This document shows, in pieces, positions 8,475-17,558 of a stretch of 64,000 bases of DNA; positions within the stretch are counted from its first letter, which is position 1; every line of letters starts with the position of its first letter. The stretch is from Prauserella endophytica (GTDB lineage: Bacteria; Actinomycetota; Actinomycetes; Mycobacteriales; Pseudonocardiaceae). The translations under genes and the position numbers were made by a program. The stretch is from contig NZ_SWMS01000008.1 in the NCBI RefSeq assembly GCF_005146945.1, positions 186,001 through 250,000 of the forward strand, read 5' to 3'. Below the pieces are notes generated by a model. It searched no databases and was not told the DNA's origin. It worked only from the letters and a program-made list of their open reading frames with translations.

Positions 8475-9090
8475 ACCAAACGCGGGCGTGGACCGCGCCG
8501 AGGCTCGAGGGCAGGACGCGGTCCCGGCCCACCGAGTACAGGTACCGGGCGATGATGTTGTGGCCCGCCAGCACGGACGCGAAGAGACTGGTCACCAGGA
8601 GCACCGACATCACATCGTGTGCGGTGTTGCCCAGGTACTGCTGGAGGCTGGCGGCGAACGAGCCCGCCGGGTCGGCGGCGCTCTCGCTCACCGCGCTGGG
8701 GTCCGTAGCTCACCAGGTAGGCCCACGCGCCCGATCCGTAGAAGGCCATCAACGCGATGATCGAGGCATGGGTCGCCCTGGTGACGGTCCGGACCGGGGC
8801 GCGCTTCCTCGCGGAACACCGCGACGGCTTCGAACCCGGTGATGCACAACGCGCAGAACAGCAAGGCGAGCGCCGGGATCTCCGGAGAGGAGGACGGGGA
8901 GTATCAGTCGAAGCCGCGGCTGTCGGAACCGCCGGTCGGCAGGACCGCGAGCTCCCACAGCATCACGATGACGACCTCACGGCACATCAGGACGCCGAGG
9001 ACCTTGGCCGACACTTCGATGTTCAGCGTTACAGGATCGAGGCGGCGGCCCAGAGCACGATCGCCCAGACCCACCAGGCGATGTCAGGAC
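8475..9090 (-). pseudogene. Decayed APC-family amino-acid permease, middle section
   Basis: Minus-strand fragments of one permease appear in changing frames: VLWAAASIL, NIEVSAKVLGVLM, LALLFCALCITGFEAVAVF, ALMAFYGSGAWAYLVSYGP, then SLQQYLGNTAHDVMSVLLV and GHNIIARYLYSVGRDRVLP. These are consecutive membrane segments and the N..ARYLYSVGRDR motif of the amino acid-polyamine-organocation family. At least three frame changes (for example at GCGCCCCGG and GGACCCCAG) and a stop after AAASIL break it. Ends are ragged and the boundaries approximate. Nothing recognisable fills 8315-8474. Confidence 0.7.
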
Positions 9091-9101
9091 CGTGAAAGAC
9101 C

Positions 9102-9396
9102 CTCGCCCGTTACCCACTGCTGGTGGTCGACGAGGTCGGCTAATCCCGTTCGAGCCCGAAGCGGCGAACCTGTTCTTCCAGCTGATGTCGTCCTGTTACG
9201 AGCGAGCCTAGTTGATCGTGACGAGCAACAAGGTCTTCGACCGGTGGTGCGAGGTGTTCGGCGATAACGTAGTCGCCGCAATGATGGACCGCGTCGTCCA
9301 CCACGCCGAAGTGACCGCCCCCGCAAGGGCGACAGCTACCGGCTCAATGACCGCGACCTCGGTCGCGTCCCCGCAGCCAGCACAACAGAAGGGTAA
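9102..9396 (+). pseudogene. IS21-family helper ATPase (IstB) fragment
   Basis: Translation gives LARYPLLVVDEVG, then after a frame change PFEPEAANLFFQL, then after an in-frame stop LIVTSNKVFDRWCEVFGDN, VAAMMDRVVHHAE and finally GDSYRLNDRDLGRVP before a TAA at 9394. This is the Walker-B to C-terminus of an IstB-type transposition helper. The N-terminal Walker A part and the IstA transposase are missing. The element is therefore a dead right-end relic. Confidence 0.75.
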
Positions 9397-9417
9397 GAGA
9401 TCAACACACCGGCAGGG

Positions 9418-9467
9418 GGTCAGGATTCACGTGCCGAGAAGTGGTCAAGATTCGCGTGCCGTTGACA
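9418..9467. mobile_element. IS21-type terminal repeats (right end)
   Basis: Two direct copies of a 19-bp unit, GGTCAGGATTCACGTGCCG (9418-9436) and GGTCAAGATTCGCGTGCCG (9443-9461), lie 25 bases apart just after the IstB fragment, followed by TTGACA. IS21-family ends carry multiple internal repeats of this kind and finish in CA, so the element edge is probably at 9467. The repeats overlap the last codons of the acetyltransferase gene on the other strand. Confidence 0.65.
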
Positions 9468-10392
9468 GCTCGCTCGCCGGTCTCTCCCAGACGTCGTACG
9501 TGAAGGTGGGTTGGAAGCCGCAGCGCTGGTAGACGGCGGCTGATCTGCTTTCGCTTGTCCTGTCGACCAGCAACACCGCTCTTTTGACGCCGGCCGCCGC
9601 GAACCGTGTCAGCGCGCTGCGGACCAGATACTCCGCGATCCCGGTGCGCCGGTGAGCCGGATGGGTGGCAACGACCTCGATGAAGCCGGTTGGCTGTGCG
9701 CCGTCGTCCTCGAGCTCGACGATCCGGCTCAGCAGCACCCCGGCAGGCTCCTTGTCCCGGAGTGCGAGGAGCTGCGGGCCGCCCCCGAGATCTGTTTCGA
9801 GGCGGTCTCGCCACCGTTGCGGCGTCCACGGAACGTAGCCGCCCCAGTGTTCGGCGAACGCCTCATTGATGATCGTTATCCACGTCGTTTCGCTGGTGGC
9901 CGCTGTCGGGTACGCGTGGAGAGTGAGTTCATCGCGGTGCGGTACCGGCTCATCGAGTGCGGTGCAGTCCATCCGCCAGAAGTCCCGCACCTTCGCGAAG
10001 CCGGGCGGTCTCGCGCTCGCGCTGCCACGAAGCGTACGAAGGATCTTGCCGGTCGTGCCTGGGTTCGCGGCTGTCTGCGCCCACTCGAAGAGCGCGTCCT
10101 CGGTCTCGCGGTGATCCGCGACCACCTCGATGAAACTGGTTCGCGCGAGTGGCGGGCCCACGAGCCCCAGTGGCCCCACGGACACGAACCCGGTCACCTG
10201 GCCCTCGTTCGTCCTGACCACGCGAGTCACCGAATCGGGTCCAGAAAGGAGGTTTCGCACGCGTTGCGGGGGCGGGGTGGCATCGAACTGACCGCGGTCG
10301 CGCGCCCGGGTGAGAAGACCGCGAAGAGAGTACGCCTCCTCCTGGCCAACGGGAGACAAGTTCACGGACGGCCCGGCGGTCTCAGGGCTCAT
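9445..10392 (-). CDS. Double-domain GNAT acetyltransferase (3' end altered by IS21)
   Basis: 315 residues from the ATG at 10392 (GGAGAG five bases upstream; a TTG 15 bases earlier is less likely). Two GNAT folds are seen: a degenerate N-terminal one (about 20-150) and a C-terminal one with FIEVVATHPAHRRTGIAEYL, an acetyl-CoA binding loop R..GIA, and ERCGF-like YQRCGFQPTFTYDVWER near the end. The arrangement resembles mycothiol synthase or antibiotic/amine acetyltransferases, but the substrate is not evident. The last residues (LSTARES) are encoded by the terminal repeat of the IS21 relic, so the native C-terminus was replaced by insertion. Confidence 0.8.
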   Translation of the reverse strand: MSPETAGPSVNLSPVGQEEAYSLRGLLTRARDRGQFDATPPPQRVRNLLSGPDSVTRVVRTNEGQVTGFVSVGPLGLVGPPLARTSFIEVVADHRETEDALFEWAQTAANPGTTGKILRTLRGSASARPPGFAKVRDFWRMDCTALDEPVPHRDELTLHAYPTAATSETTWITIINEAFAEHWGGYVPWTPQRWRDRLETDLGGGPQLLALRDKEPAGVLLSRIVELEDDGAQPTGFIEVVATHPAHRRTGIAEYLVRSALTRFAAAGVKRAVLLVDRTSESRSAAVYQRCGFQPTFTYDVWERPASELSTARES

Positions 10393-10426
10393 GTCGGCTC
10401 TCCGCAAAAGAAGTCCGTCTTTTCCG

Positions 10427-11335
10427 TCATGCGAGCGTGTGGATCGGGCCGCCGCGCAGTGCCGTCATGTCCGCGAACATTCGCGCGTAATCGAGTGGCT
10501 CCGCCGGTGCGGCGCCATTGATTTCGGCCAGGCCGCGCGCGATGTTCACCACCAGGCGTTCCGAATCCAGCCACTCGGAAAACGGTCCGGGATCCGCGGC
10601 CCTCGCCGCCTCGAGTGGAGATTGGCCGCGCTCATGGGCTTCTTCGACAAGTCGGCGCAGCCATCGCAGGTAATCCCATGTCTCGTCGAGAAGGTCTGTC
10701 CCAGCGGGATCGCCATGTCCAGGGACGATCAGGCGCGGATCGAGGTCGCGTATCTTGTCGAGAACACGGTCGTAGGTGCTGAGACTCCCATCGATCAAGA
10801 ATGGGGTCCCGCCGTTGAACAATATGTCCCCCGCGTACAGAACGCGCGACTCAGGCAACCAGACAACGAGGTCACCAGCCGTGTGCGCCACTCCGAGATG
10901 AAGGAGATGCACCTCGATGGCACCGACGTAAAGATGCGCATGTGACTCGACCGTGATCGTCGGCGCGGCCAGAACGAGGTCACCGAACTGGACTGTCGGT
11001 GTCAGGCTCATCGGTGCCAGTCCTGTCGCAAGTATGCGTCGGCGCGCGTACTCATGACTGATGATCGGTGCTGGATTCGTCACACAGTTGCCGAAGGTGT
11101 GGTCACCATGATGGTGGGTGTTGACCACGAGGGTGGGACGTAGGCCGGTTTTTGCTTGTGCCGCCGCGAGGAGCGCCTTCGTCCTCGCTTCGGTGGCGCA
11201 CGTATCGATCAGGAGCAGATCCGAACCGGATGCTATGAAGCCGGCGTTGTTCAGCATGACGCCCCCATCCGGCTGGATGTAGGCGAATATCCCTGGTGCG
11301 AGCTCGACCACCTGCGGCGACGGTGAAATGCTCAT
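10427..11335 (-). CDS. Metallo-beta-lactamase-fold hydrolase
   Basis: 302 residues from an ATG at 11335 after GGAGGTACCCA. The zinc site is clear: NTHHHGDHTFGN (HxHxDH), then LGVAHTAGDLVVW, YAGDILFNGG and VPGHGDPAG. This set is typical of the SoxH/quinoprotein-relay type of the fold, which usually hydrolyses thioesters, lactones or related esters. Its ATG overlaps the stop of the FAH-family gene (ATGA), so the two are translationally coupled and probably act on the same compound, downstream of the GntR regulator. Confidence 0.82.
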   Translation of the reverse strand: MSISPSPQVVELAPGIFAYIQPDGGVMLNNAGFIASGSDLLLIDTCATEARTKALLAAAQAKTGLRPTLVVNTHHHGDHTFGNCVTNPAPIISHEYARRRILATGLAPMSLTPTVQFGDLVLAAPTITVESHAHLYVGAIEVHLLHLGVAHTAGDLVVWLPESRVLYAGDILFNGGTPFLIDGSLSTYDRVLDKIRDLDPRLIVPGHGDPAGTDLLDETWDYLRWLRRLVEEAHERGQSPLEAARAADPGPFSEWLDSERLVVNIARGLAEINGAAPAEPLDYARMFADMTALRGGPIHTLA

Positions 11336-12336
11336 TGGGTACCTCCAGCGAACTGCCGGCGCGGGACAGGCCGCCAGCCGGACGTCTCGGGTTGGCCGAT
11401 CTGGTTTGTCAATGTTCCGATACCACCTATCTCGAGCTCGACGACATCGCCGGGTGCAAGCTCTTTCCCAAGCTCCAGCCCACATCCATTGCCGACCGTG
11501 CCCGAGGCGATCACGTCTCCCGGCAGCAGTTCCTCGCCGTAGGCCAGATAGGCGACCAGTTCCTCCGGAAGCCAGGTCATCGTTGAGGAGGACCCCCGGC
11601 TCCATTCGACGCCGTTCACGCGGGCGATCATCGGCAGGTCGTGGATGTCGAGCTCGTCGAGAGTGGTGATCCAGGGGCCGAGGGCGGTCGCGAAGTCCTT
11701 GGCTTTGCAGGGGCCCAGCCCTTGCCCGGCCTCCAGCGACTGCGTATCCCGCGCACTGAAGTCGTTCATGACGGTCACACCGAAGATATGGGAAGCGGCG
11801 TCTTCAGGGTGAAGGTTGGTGCTCCTCGAGCCCATGACCAGAGCGAACTCGAGCTCGTAGTCCATCGACTGTGTGTAGCCCGGCCAACGCACGGGCGCGC
11901 GGTGGCCGATCAGGCTTGCCGGACTTCCCTTGTAGTAGGGCGGAAACTCGTAGAAGGTGGCGGGTACGGATTGCCCGAGCCTGCTGAAGCCGTTACGGGC
12001 GTGTTCTTCGAACGCCGAGCAGCAGCGCAGCACCCGGGGATCGGCCGGTGGCAGAAGTACCGCCTCCTCAAGGGGAATCAGGGCGCGCTCGTCGAAGGAG
12101 GCGAGCGCGGCCGAGGCCTCCTCGAGGAGAACGCCTGCTCCTCGGTCCAGTGCGGTGGTGAGGCTGCCGGGAAACTTGGCCTCCGCGACGCGGGTTGCGG
12201 CCTCGTGGGTGGCTCCTCGCCGCGTCGAGAGGGCGACGTCGGCCGTTACCAGATCGACGAGCCCTTCCCCCTCTGGTGCAACCGCGACGAGGCGAGGTGT
12301 GGCGTCCGCGCTGCGTGCTGCTCGCCCGATCCTCAT
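11332..12336 (-). CDS. Fumarylacetoacetate hydrolase-family protein
   Basis: 334 residues from the ATG at 12336. The C-terminal catalytic domain shows DYELEFALVMG (metal-binding glutamates), FGVTVMNDFSARD, LGPCKAKDFATALGPW and GDVIASGTVGNGCG, the standard FAH signatures for a Mg-dependent hydrolase, decarboxylase or hydratase of beta-diketo-type acids. An N-terminal domain of about 100 residues (RLVAVAPEGEGLVDL onward) precedes it. Its start overlaps the stop of the GntR gene and its stop overlaps the start of the metallo-hydrolase gene, making a tightly coupled three-gene operon. Confidence 0.88.
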   Translation of the reverse strand: MRIGRAARSADATPRLVAVAPEGEGLVDLVTADVALSTRRGATHEAATRVAEAKFPGSLTTALDRGAGVLLEEASAALASFDERALIPLEEAVLLPPADPRVLRCCSAFEEHARNGFSRLGQSVPATFYEFPPYYKGSPASLIGHRAPVRWPGYTQSMDYELEFALVMGSRSTNLHPEDAASHIFGVTVMNDFSARDTQSLEAGQGLGPCKAKDFATALGPWITTLDELDIHDLPMIARVNGVEWSRGSSSTMTWLPEELVAYLAYGEELLPGDVIASGTVGNGCGLELGKELAPGDVVELEIGGIGTLTNQIGQPETSGWRPVPRRQFAGGTQ

Positions 12337-13121
12337 TGGACCGTGGTGGCCGTCGCCGGCCGGATCGTCACCGCGTTCCAACTTGCCGCGAGAAGCCTCG
12401 CGGACTCCTTCGCGGCGCTGCGCTGTTCCTCGCTGAGCACCACGTCACCCGCGAGCCTCGCGTCGTCGACGGCCGACGCGATGTGGTCGACCAGCACGTC
12501 TATCGCGCCGGAGTGGTCCCCCTCCAGCGCCGCCGCCAACAGGGGCTCGTGGGCTCGTGCGAAGTCCGGTCCTGGTCCGTGCGGCGCACGAGACACCGCG
12601 CGGTACATCAGCGATTGCGCGCGCAGGCGGTCGATCTCCCGCAGGAGCGCCTCGGAATCGCAGGCGCTGATGAGCTGGAAATGGAAATCGGCGTGCTTCT
12701 GCTCAAACTCCTCATTCCAGGTATCCCCGGGATGACTCGAGCTTGTGAGCGCGTCCCACGAGCGCCTGACACCTATGGACCATTCCGGTGTGCCACGCCG
12801 GATCGACAAGGAAAAGGCGACGGGCTCCAGGACCATCCGCAATTGGTAGATCGCGAGCATGTCCGCAAGCGATTGGGTGACCACTTGCGCGCCCTTCTGC
12901 GGCACGAACTGCACGAGCCCTTCTGCGGCCAGCCGCTGGATCGCTTCCCGGACCGGCGTGGGACTCATCGAAAGCGCGGAGGCCAGCGCGTCGGGTTGAA
13001 GGCGCGCGCCCGGCTCGAACTTCCCGGACAGGATCAGAGCTCGCAGCTCCCGGTACGCAGCCTCGCCGCGGCTCGTGGAACGCGATGGCGCGGCGGCCCC
13101 AGCCTTCGTTGACAGATTCAT
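12333..13121 (-). CDS. GntR-family (FCD/VanR-type) transcriptional regulator
   Basis: 262 residues from the ATG at 13121. An N-terminal winged helix (YRELRALILSGKFEPGARLQ, then LASALSMSPTPVREAIQRLAAEGLV) is followed by an all-helical FCD ligand domain (QLRMVLEPVAFSLS, with ADFHFQLISACDSEALL). It is divergent from the amidohydrolase at 13190, with palindromic DNA between them, so it probably controls both directions in response to an acid or amide intermediate. It is coupled to the FAH gene by an ATGA overlap. Confidence 0.9.
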   Translation of the reverse strand: MNLSTKAGAAAPSRSTSRGEAAYRELRALILSGKFEPGARLQPDALASALSMSPTPVREAIQRLAAEGLVQFVPQKGAQVVTQSLADMLAIYQLRMVLEPVAFSLSIRRGTPEWSIGVRRSWDALTSSSHPGDTWNEEFEQKHADFHFQLISACDSEALLREIDRLRAQSLMYRAVSRAPHGPGPDFARAHEPLLAAALEGDHSGAIDVLVDHIASAVDDARLAGDVVLSEEQRSAAKESARLLAASWNAVTIRPATATTVQ

Positions 13122-13129
13122 GAAGATAA

Positions 13130-13168
13130 CTATAGCGTACAAGTCAAATCTATAGAATCAACGTTGAT
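13130..13168. promoter_or_regulatory. Probable GntR operator between divergent genes
   Basis: The short divergent region holds two CTATAG hexamers (13130-13135 and 13150-13155) and a perfect 12-bp palindrome ATCAACGTTGAT at 13157-13168. It sits between the GntR start at 13121 and the ribosome site of the amidohydrolase (CTGGAGG, start 13190). Autoregulation by the adjacent GntR protein is the simplest reading. Confidence 0.5.
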
Positions 13169-13189
13169 GCTATGTACCTGGAGGCCACC

Positions 13190-14632
13190 ATGGCACGCAC
13201 TCTGCTCAGGGGCGGGCATGTCCTGACGATGGATCCCGCACTCGGCGACTTCCCGCGCGGCGACATCCTGATCGAGGACGGCGTCATCGCCGCCGTCGCG
13301 CCGTCCCTCGACGGTGTCGATGCCGAGGTGATCGACGCGACGGGGCATCTGGTCCTGCCAGGGCTCATCGACACCCACCGCCACACCTGGCAGTCCCTGA
13401 CCCGCGGGCTCTGCGGAGACTGGTCGCTCGCCGACTACTTCTTCGGCATCCGGCTGACGATCTCGCCTGCCTACACCGCTGAGGACGTCCGGCTCGGCAA
13501 CCGGCTCGGTGCCTTTGACGCGCTCAACGCCGGGGTGACCACTCTGCTCGACTTCTCCCACTGCAACAACACCCCGGACCACGCCGACGGTGCCGTGCTC
13601 GGGCTGCAGGACGCCGGGGTCCGTGCCGCCTTCTGCTACGGCTTCTTCGAGAGCTCGCCCGAGAACTCGAAGTTCGGCGAGCACTCCGCACGGATCGCGG
13701 ACTTCCACCGGATCGCCGACCGTTACTTCGCCTCGGACGGGCTACTGACCCTGGGGGTGTCGCTCTCCGAGGTGTTCGCCCTGCCGTGGGAACAGACGGT
13801 CGCCGAACTGGCCGCCGCCCGCGAACGCAGCGCGCTGATCGTCAACCACGCCGGGGACGTCTGGGGCAGCGTGGTTTGCGACGGGATCGTCGAGCTCGAC
13901 GCCCTCGGCCTGCTCGGCCCGGACATGGTGCACGTCCACTGCAACAAGTTCGGCGACGCCGAATGGGACGCGATCACTCGCAGCGGGGGGAAAGTCTCGA
14001 TCTCGGTCGAGACCGAGCTCAACATGTCGATGGGGCGGCCGGTCTTCGAGCGTTGCCGCCGCCACGGGGTCGCGCCCACACTGTCCGCGGACGTCATCTC
14101 GCTGAATTCCGGTGATCTCTGGCACCAGATGCGGTTCGGACTCGGCTTCACGCGCTGGGAGGCGACGGAGGCGATCAATCTGTCGGGTGCGATGCCCGAG
14201 TCCGTGACCACCAGCGCGAAGGAGGCGCTCGAATGGACCACGGTCAACGCCGCCCACGCGATGGGGCTCGGTGACCGGATCGGCTCGCTGACCCCTGGCA
14301 AGCGGGCGGACGTGCAGCTCGTGGGCGGGGGAGCGGTGGAACAGCACCCGAGGATCGACCCCTACGCCACGCTCGTCTTCCAGACCACGGCCGCCGATGT
14401 GCGGACGGTTCTCGTCGACGGCCGGATCGTCAAGCGCGACGGCGTGCTCACCGGCGTCGACCTGTCACGGCTGACCGCGGAGGCCGACACCGCGGCCGAG
14501 GCGATTCTCGGCCGGATTCGCGACGCGGGTCATGAACTCCCCGGCACCCCTCCCGGCGCCTTCGAGTCCATGGAGCTGGTCGCCCGCGAAAGGCACGCGG
14601 AGGCGGTGCGAGCCGCCAAGGCCGTCCGCTGA
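13190..14632 (+). CDS. Amidohydrolase, chlorohydrolase/cytosine deaminase-like (copy 1)
   Basis: 480 residues from an ATG preceded by CTGGAGGCCACC. It is a metal-dependent TIM-barrel hydrolase of the AtzA/TrzN/SsnA group: LVLPGLIDTHRHTWQSL with His63 and His65, NHAG, VHVHCN with the third histidine region, and a closing LTPGKRADVQLV segment. Such enzymes deaminate or dechlorinate N-heterocycles or hydrolyse cyclic amides. A close paralogue lies at 16141-17558, and both carry the same DFSHCNNTPDH segment, so they share an unusual substrate class. It diverges from the GntR/FAH operon. Confidence 0.87.
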   Translation: MARTLLRGGHVLTMDPALGDFPRGDILIEDGVIAAVAPSLDGVDAEVIDATGHLVLPGLIDTHRHTWQSLTRGLCGDWSLADYFFGIRLTISPAYTAEDVRLGNRLGAFDALNAGVTTLLDFSHCNNTPDHADGAVLGLQDAGVRAAFCYGFFESSPENSKFGEHSARIADFHRIADRYFASDGLLTLGVSLSEVFALPWEQTVAELAAARERSALIVNHAGDVWGSVVCDGIVELDALGLLGPDMVHVHCNKFGDAEWDAITRSGGKVSISVETELNMSMGRPVFERCRRHGVAPTLSADVISLNSGDLWHQMRFGLGFTRWEATEAINLSGAMPESVTTSAKEALEWTTVNAAHAMGLGDRIGSLTPGKRADVQLVGGGAVEQHPRIDPYATLVFQTTAADVRTVLVDGRIVKRDGVLTGVDLSRLTAEADTAAEAILGRIRDAGHELPGTPPGAFESMELVARERHAEAVRAAKAVR

Positions 14633-14678
14633 CCCTCTCCATCCCGAACCGGCTATCGCTCTGGTGAGGAGCACTCTC

Positions 14679-14818
14679 ATGAGTAAAAGGGAAACCGGAA
14701 GGGTGTCTTCCCCCGGCGAAACCGGCGGCGGACTGCGCCGCGGCACCACGGGGTTTCCGGAATGGTCGTCGCTGTGATCGCCTTCGCGGCACCGCTCGCC
14801 GCGACCACGATGGCCTGA
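14679..14818 (+). pseudogene. Truncated amino-acid permease start (APC-like)
   Basis: An ATG at 14679 after GTGAGGAG opens MSKRETG...GGGLRRGTTGFP. One base shift later the frame reads GMVVAVIAFAAPLAATTMA and stops at 14816. GLRRGT.GFPGMVVAVIAF..PL is the usual first membrane segment of an APC permease. The rest of the gene is gone and 14819-14956 holds nothing recognised. The genes around it may have lost their uptake system through this deletion. Confidence 0.6.
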
Positions 14819-14956
14819 ATCCCGGGCCGACGCCGCAACAGGCCGGCTAGGTCCACTCGCGCCGAGTTCGCGTGGTTGGGGCGGCGATGACCCCGGCCAC
14901 GCAACCCATTCGGCCCTGGACCGCGCGAGCTGAGAATCCAATCGAAGGGAGCCATC

Positions 14957-16135
14957 GTGATCGACCTGATCGACCTCCGTCGCAGACTTCATCAGACGCC
15001 GGAACTCGCACTGCACCTGCCGAAGACCCGGCAGCTCCTGTTGGACACACTCGAACCCCTTGGTCTACAGATCCACACCAGTGAGAGGTGCTCGTCGCTC
15101 GCGGTGGTGATCCCCGGGGCCGGCCCTGGCCCGACAGTGCTCCTCCGCGCGGACATGGATGGGCTTCCGGTAGCGGAGGAATCGGGTGAGGAGTTCGCCT
15201 CGACCAATGGAAACATGCACGCATGCGGCCATGACTTGCACATGGCCGGCCTAGTCGGTGCCGTACACGAGCTGCACCGGAGGCGGGATGAGTTCCGCGG
15301 CAACGTCCTGGCGCTGTTCCAGCCAGGGGAGGAGGGCGCCGGGGGAGCAGAGTTGGTGATCAGCGAGAAGGCGCACCTGGTGACCGGACAGACGCCGATC
15401 GCCTCGTACGGCGTACACGTGCTCTCATACGTTGAGGCGGGGATGTTCTACTGCCGCGAGGGCGCGGTGATGGGCGCCGCGCTCGTGTTCGACCTCGAAC
15501 TGCTGGGTCGCGGGGGACATGCGGCGCGACCACACATGGCGCTCGACCCGGTCTCGACGGCGGCATTGGTGGTGCAAGCCATCCAGACGTTCGTCGCCCA
15601 GAACAACTCGCCGGCGGATCCGCTCGTCGTCACCGTCGGCTCTCTCACAACCGGGACCGCGGCCAACGTGATTCCGAGCCGGGCCCTGCTCAAGATTTGC
15701 CTGCGCGCGACGAGTCGCGCGCAGGCGCACCGCTTCTACGCCAAGATCCGAGGCATCGCGGCGGCAATTGCCGAAAGCTACGGACTCCGGCTCCGGGCGA
15801 AGGTCGGGCCGGACCTCGGTCCCACCGTCAGTGACGCCAACGGGGCAGCGCTCGCGCGTAGCACCGCGAGGGAGCTGTTCAGCGTCGAACGCTACCGCGA
15901 CCTGGTCGTGCCGGAGATGCTTTCGGAAGATTTTTCGCTCCTTCTCGAGGAGACGGGCGGCGCGTTCGTGTTGGTCGGCGCCGCGATGGGAAGCGACCCC
16001 GACACTTTGCCCACCAACCACTCACCCGACGTGCGATTCGACGACTCGGTTGTGCCTGATGTCGCCAGTCTGCTGACAGAGCTGGCGATCAGGCAGCTGA
16101 ACACGACAACGAATGCCGGCGACGAAAGGATTTGA
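14957..16135 (+). CDS. M20-family amidohydrolase (N-acyl amino acid/hippurate hydrolase-like)
   Basis: 392 residues from a GTG after GAAGGGAGCCATC. Metal and catalytic motifs of the M20D group are all present: LLRADMDGLPV, MHACGHDLHMAG, FQPGEEGAGGAE, SYGVHV, LLGRGGHAARPH, and a late SEDFSLLLEETGG. Members split aliphatic or aromatic acyl groups from amino acids or amides. It lies between two paralogous amidohydrolases on the same strand, 5 bases before the second, so it probably continues the same degradation. Confidence 0.9.
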   Translation: MIDLIDLRRRLHQTPELALHLPKTRQLLLDTLEPLGLQIHTSERCSSLAVVIPGAGPGPTVLLRADMDGLPVAEESGEEFASTNGNMHACGHDLHMAGLVGAVHELHRRRDEFRGNVLALFQPGEEGAGGAELVISEKAHLVTGQTPIASYGVHVLSYVEAGMFYCREGAVMGAALVFDLELLGRGGHAARPHMALDPVSTAALVVQAIQTFVAQNNSPADPLVVTVGSLTTGTAANVIPSRALLKICLRATSRAQAHRFYAKIRGIAAAIAESYGLRLRAKVGPDLGPTVSDANGAALARSTARELFSVERYRDLVVPEMLSEDFSLLLEETGGAFVLVGAAMGSDPDTLPTNHSPDVRFDDSVVPDVASLLTELAIRQLNTTTNAGDERI

Positions 16136-16140
16136 TCACG

Positions 16141-17558
16141 ATGACGACCCGAGCGCTCCTGCGGAACGCACATATCGTCTCCATGGACCCGGCAGTCGGG
16201 GTGGTGCCACGCGGGGACATCCTCATCGAGGACGACACCATCGCCGCCGTCGGTGCGCACGTGGAGGCAGCGGCCGATGAGATCCTCGACCTCAGCGGCT
16301 ACATCGTCGCGCCCGGCATGGTCGACACCCACAGACACACGTGGCAGACGCTGGCGCGCGCCATCTGTGCCGACTGGTCGATGGCCGAATACTTCCACGG
16401 CATCCGGCTGGCGGTGTCTCCCGCCTACACCGCCGCCGACGTCTACCTCGGCAACAAGCTGGGCGCGCTGGAGGCGTTGAACGCCGGCGTGACCACCCTC
16501 TTGGACTTCTCGCACTGCAACAACACGCCGGACCACTCCGACGCCGCGGTGACCGGCCTTCGTGATTCCGGAATCCGGGCCAAATTCTGCTACGGCTTCT
16601 TCGAGAGCAGTCCCTCGGCGCCACCGTATTTCCCGGACCACAGCAGCCGCATCGCGGACTTCGAGCGAATCGCCGGCACCTATTTCAGCAGCGGCGACGG
16701 CCTGGTGACCTTGGGCGTGTCGCTGAACGAGCTCGGGCTGGTGCCGTTCTCGAGTACCAAGGCCGAGATTCGGACGGCGCGCGAGCACGGCGCGCTGATC
16801 GCCACACACATGGATGGTCTCTGGGGGGACCCTCGGTCTTCGAACCGCTGGCGCGGGCAGGACTGCTCGGGCCCGATCAGGTCCACATCCACTGCAACAC
16901 GCTGACCGACGAGCGGTGGCGCATCCTTGCCGACTCCGGAGTGAAGGTGTCGATCTCCGTTGAGACCGAACTCAACATGGGAATGGGTCGTCCCGTCTTC
17001 GCCAAGTGCGAAGAGTTCGGCGTCAAACCCACCCTGTCCTGCGACGTCGTCTCCCTGAACTCAGGTGATCTCATCACACAGGCGCGGATGGGTCTCGCGT
17101 TCAAGCGCTGGGCGGACACAGAGCATCTCAACCTCAGCGGCAAGGACGTCGAACAGGTGTCCACCACGGCATTGCAGGCACTGGAATGGGCAACGATCAA
17201 TGGCGCCGAGGCTTGCGGGCTCGACGACATCGTCGGCAGCATCACGGTCGGGAAGAAGGCCGACCTGATCATGGCCGGCGGCCAGGACATGGCGCTGCAT
17301 CCCGTCATCGACGCTCCGGGAACGCTGATCTACCAGACGAAGCCCTCCGATATTCGGCACGTAATGGTCGCGGGCAGATTCGTGAAGCGTGACGGTGTGC
17401 TTGTCGACCACGACCTGCCGACGCTGCTGGTGGAGGCGGACCGGTCCGCTCAGCAGATCCTCGCCCGCATTCGCGCCGCCTCCCGGGATCTGCCGGGCAA
17501 ACCGCGTGACGGATTCGATGACCTGGCAGAGGCCATGCGCGCGAACCTCTGGGCTTGA
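16141..17558 (+). pseudogene. Amidohydrolase, copy 2, with one frameshift
   Basis: Starts at the ATG at 16141 (AAAGGA upstream) with MTTRALLRNAHIVSMDPAVG and matches copy 1 closely (DTHRHTWQTL, DFSHCNNTPDHSD, CYGFFESSP). After HMDGLWG the frame is lost in a run of six G at 16823-16828. Adding one base gives PSVFEPLARAGLLGPDQVHI and joins it to KVSISVETELNMGMGRPVF, continuing to the stop at 17556. The full protein would be about 472 residues with all metal ligands. A single missing G in a homopolymer could be a sequencing error, so function should not be ruled out. Confidence 0.75.

Noticed and set aside
11336-11605. N-terminal extension of the metallo-hydrolase
   Set aside because: It would overlap the FAH gene by 270 bases. 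The GGAGG site and ATGA coupling fix the start at 11335.
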